A stretch of DNA of 64,000 bases. Source: CAYWVO01 sp964461835. GTDB lineage: Bacteria; Zixibacteria; MSB-5A5; WJJR01; JAJRUJ01. This document shows, in pieces, positions 62,888 through 64,000 of this stretch. The translations under genes were made by a program, and so were the position numbers. Position 1 is the stretch's first letter. Each line of letters opens with the position of its first letter. The notes under the pieces are model-generated. The model was not told the origin of the DNA. It did not search any database and saw nothing but the letters and a program-made list of their open reading frames with translations. Location: positions 1 through 64,000 of the forward strand of contig CAYWVO010000012.1 of NCBI GenBank assembly GCA_964461835.1, written 5' to 3'.

Positions 62888-63409
62888 ATGGCTATTCCAA
62901 CATTACGGGCGGTCGGCTTTTGCGCCCATTACTCCAAGCAAGGGGACTGGGCCTTCGACTATGCCCTGCGGCTATCGTGTCTGCACCAGTTGCAACTCAA
63001 CGTGTTTCATTTCCTCAGCGATCCATACGACCCCGAAGACACGTTGTCTGATCAACTGACGGCGAAAGAGAAAGCCGCTCTGGCAATCGAGCGCGAACGC
63101 GAGTTGCGGCTCTACTATGACCAGCGGGCCGGCGATTATCTGGACGTCGGTTTCCGTCTCTGTGAGGATAACGAATGGACCGAACTGCATCGGTGCCTGG
63201 TCATCCGGGAGTTCCAGGTACTCGTCCTGGGGTATACTGAGCGTGGGGTCACCTTTGCCGGCCGGCCCATCGAGACATTTGCTGACAGTTTCGTCTGCCC
63301 TGTCGTGTTGGTCGGGCCGGATAATCCGGATCAGTACTATCTGAACAGTCGAGCGGATCTCATCGCGGATAATCTCGGCCTCCGTCACGGCGTGTGGCAG
63401 AAAATTTGA
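62888..63409 (+). CDS. UspA-like universal stress protein
   Basis: A 173-residue alpha/beta protein. It begins RAVGFCAHYSKQGDWAFDYALRLSCLH, the usual first strand and helix of UspA, with a helical insert around residues 55-90. It continues with VLVLGYTERGVTFAGRPIETF and ends SFVCPVVLVGP. The glycine-rich ATP motif of the ATP-binding class (G-x2-G-x9-G-S/T) is not clear. The ATG at 62888 follows AGGTGGAGGAATC. It sits 65 bases after the DUF1847 gene and is probably in the same operon. UspA proteins accompany many anaerobic redox operons, but the specific role is unknown. Confidence 0.75.
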   Translation: MAIPTLRAVGFCAHYSKQGDWAFDYALRLSCLHQLQLNVFHFLSDPYDPEDTLSDQLTAKEKAALAIERERELRLYYDQRAGDYLDVGFRLCEDNEWTELHRCLVIREFQVLVLGYTERGVTFAGRPIETFADSFVCPVVLVGPDNPDQYYLNSRADLIADNLGLRHGVWQKI

Positions 63410-63567
63410 CAGCTGGTCGTACATCCGCAATGGCAAAAATGGCTCACTTGATGGTTTCATCGGCTGAGGGAACTACCCGGAGGGCGGGCCGGTGCCGTAT
63501 AATCTAACGAGGGGCAGATTTTCTGTATCTGTGCCAACGCGTTAACCGATTGATGTAAGGAACCGGT

Positions 63568-64000
63568 ATGCACCCCAAGTTGAGCGAACTTATTTTCAAC
63601 AGCATCAGTGATGGTGTGTTTACCGTGGACAAAAACTGCATCATCACCTCCTTCAATCGTGCCGCCGAACAGATTACCGGTTTCGAGGCGTCGGAGGCCG
63701 TGGGCAAGCACTGCTTTGATATTTTCCGCACGGAACTCTGTCATAAACGCTGTGCGCTGAAAGACACGCTCAAGACCCATGAGCCGATCGAGAATGCCCG
63801 GTTGACCATCATCACGCGCGAGGGATGCGAGTTGCCGATTAAAGTCACCACCACCATGCTTAAAGATGAGGCCGGTAACCTGATCGGGGCGGTGGAGTTT
63901 TTCCGGGATATCACCGAAATCGAGCAATTGCAGCGGCGTCTGGATGAAAAGCGCGCGCTGGATAATATCGTCAGCGTTAATCCTGAAATGCAGCAGCTGA
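63568..64000 (+). CDS. PAS-domain regulator, probably sigma-54-dependent activator (partial)
   Basis: Only the first 144 codons lie in the window; the frame is open at the edge. They contain a PAS domain (residues 5-115: ISDGVFTVDKNCIITSFNRA, EQITGFEASEAVGKHCFDIF, VEFFRDITEIEQLQRRL). A coiled linker and the start of a conserved segment (DNIVSVNPEMQQL) follow. PAS-linker-NPEMQ is the usual entry to the AAA+ domain of NtrC-type activators. Cys residues in ELCHKRCALK could bind a metal or sense redox state. It would be a natural partner for the sigma-54 promoters at 61327-61782. The AAA+ domain itself is not visible. Confidence 0.75.
   Translation, partial: MHPKLSELIFNSISDGVFTVDKNCIITSFNRAAEQITGFEASEAVGKHCFDIFRTELCHKRCALKDTLKTHEPIENARLTIITREGCELPIKVTTTMLKDEAGNLIGAVEFFRDITEIEQLQRRLDEKRALDNIVSVNPEMQQL

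Overview
This 64 kb window is a chromosomal segment of a Gram-negative-type bacterium. It encodes outer-membrane and other secreted proteins, a homodimeric pyruvate dehydrogenase, a DsrMKOP/Hmc-like redox complex and sigma-54 regulators. Two secreted proteins end in dockerin-like tandem repeats with a PLDV core, and another ends in an NPFNPST-type module. These features are common in FCB-group candidate phyla, and I infer something like Zixibacteria. No rRNA, tRNA, CRISPR array, transposase or phage gene was recognised, so the placement is only an inference.

Layout. 1-7.3 kb: a stress and sugar cluster with a CBS protein, two short-chain dehydrogenases, NhaA, a GH15 glucanase, the 3' part of a cyclase-family gene, and a 6-phosphogluconate dehydrogenase gene split by one extra copy of a 5-bp repeat. 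7.5-13.7 kb: a giant secreted C25 (gingipain-type) protease with a dockerin-like tail. 13.7-29.6 kb: a minus-strand operon for alpha-glucan and trehalose metabolism, transcribed glgE, treS-maltokinase fusion, glgB, treZ, a GH57 protein, treY, malQ. It joins the GlgE, TreS and TreYZ routes. 29.8-35.4 kb: aceE-aceF-lpd encoding the pyruvate dehydrogenase complex. 35.6-37.5 kb: a deletion scar in which a Na/Pi cotransporter gene runs into a PhoR-like sensor gene that has lost both ends. 37.5-40.5 kb: a thrombospondin-3-repeat/dockerin protein and a glutamate-receptor-like K+ channel.

40.8-54.0 kb is the most unusual part. A membrane sensor kinase and a sigma-54 response regulator are followed by a collinear run of genes: a small DUF4282 membrane protein, a probable outer-membrane barrel protein, three secreted proteins of unknown function, a GrpE-like factor, a short Hsp70 lacking most of the C-terminal lid, and a membrane protein with a J-like N-terminus (no HPD) plus a beta-sandwich tail. 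I read this as a possible envelope-linked Hsp70 system distinct from housekeeping dnaK-grpE-dnaJ.

54.2-64 kb: a secreted beta-helix protein, then a minus-strand HdrD/DsrK-DsrM-DsrO-NrfD operon whose NrfD subunit is fused to a six-heme cytochrome c. Divergent from it are a NifX/DUF1847 protein, a UspA-like protein and the start of a PAS-domain regulator. The 527-bp divergent region holds repeated TCGCATG motifs and GG-N10-GC sigma-54-type promoters on both strands, suggesting joint control of the redox complex and its neighbours.
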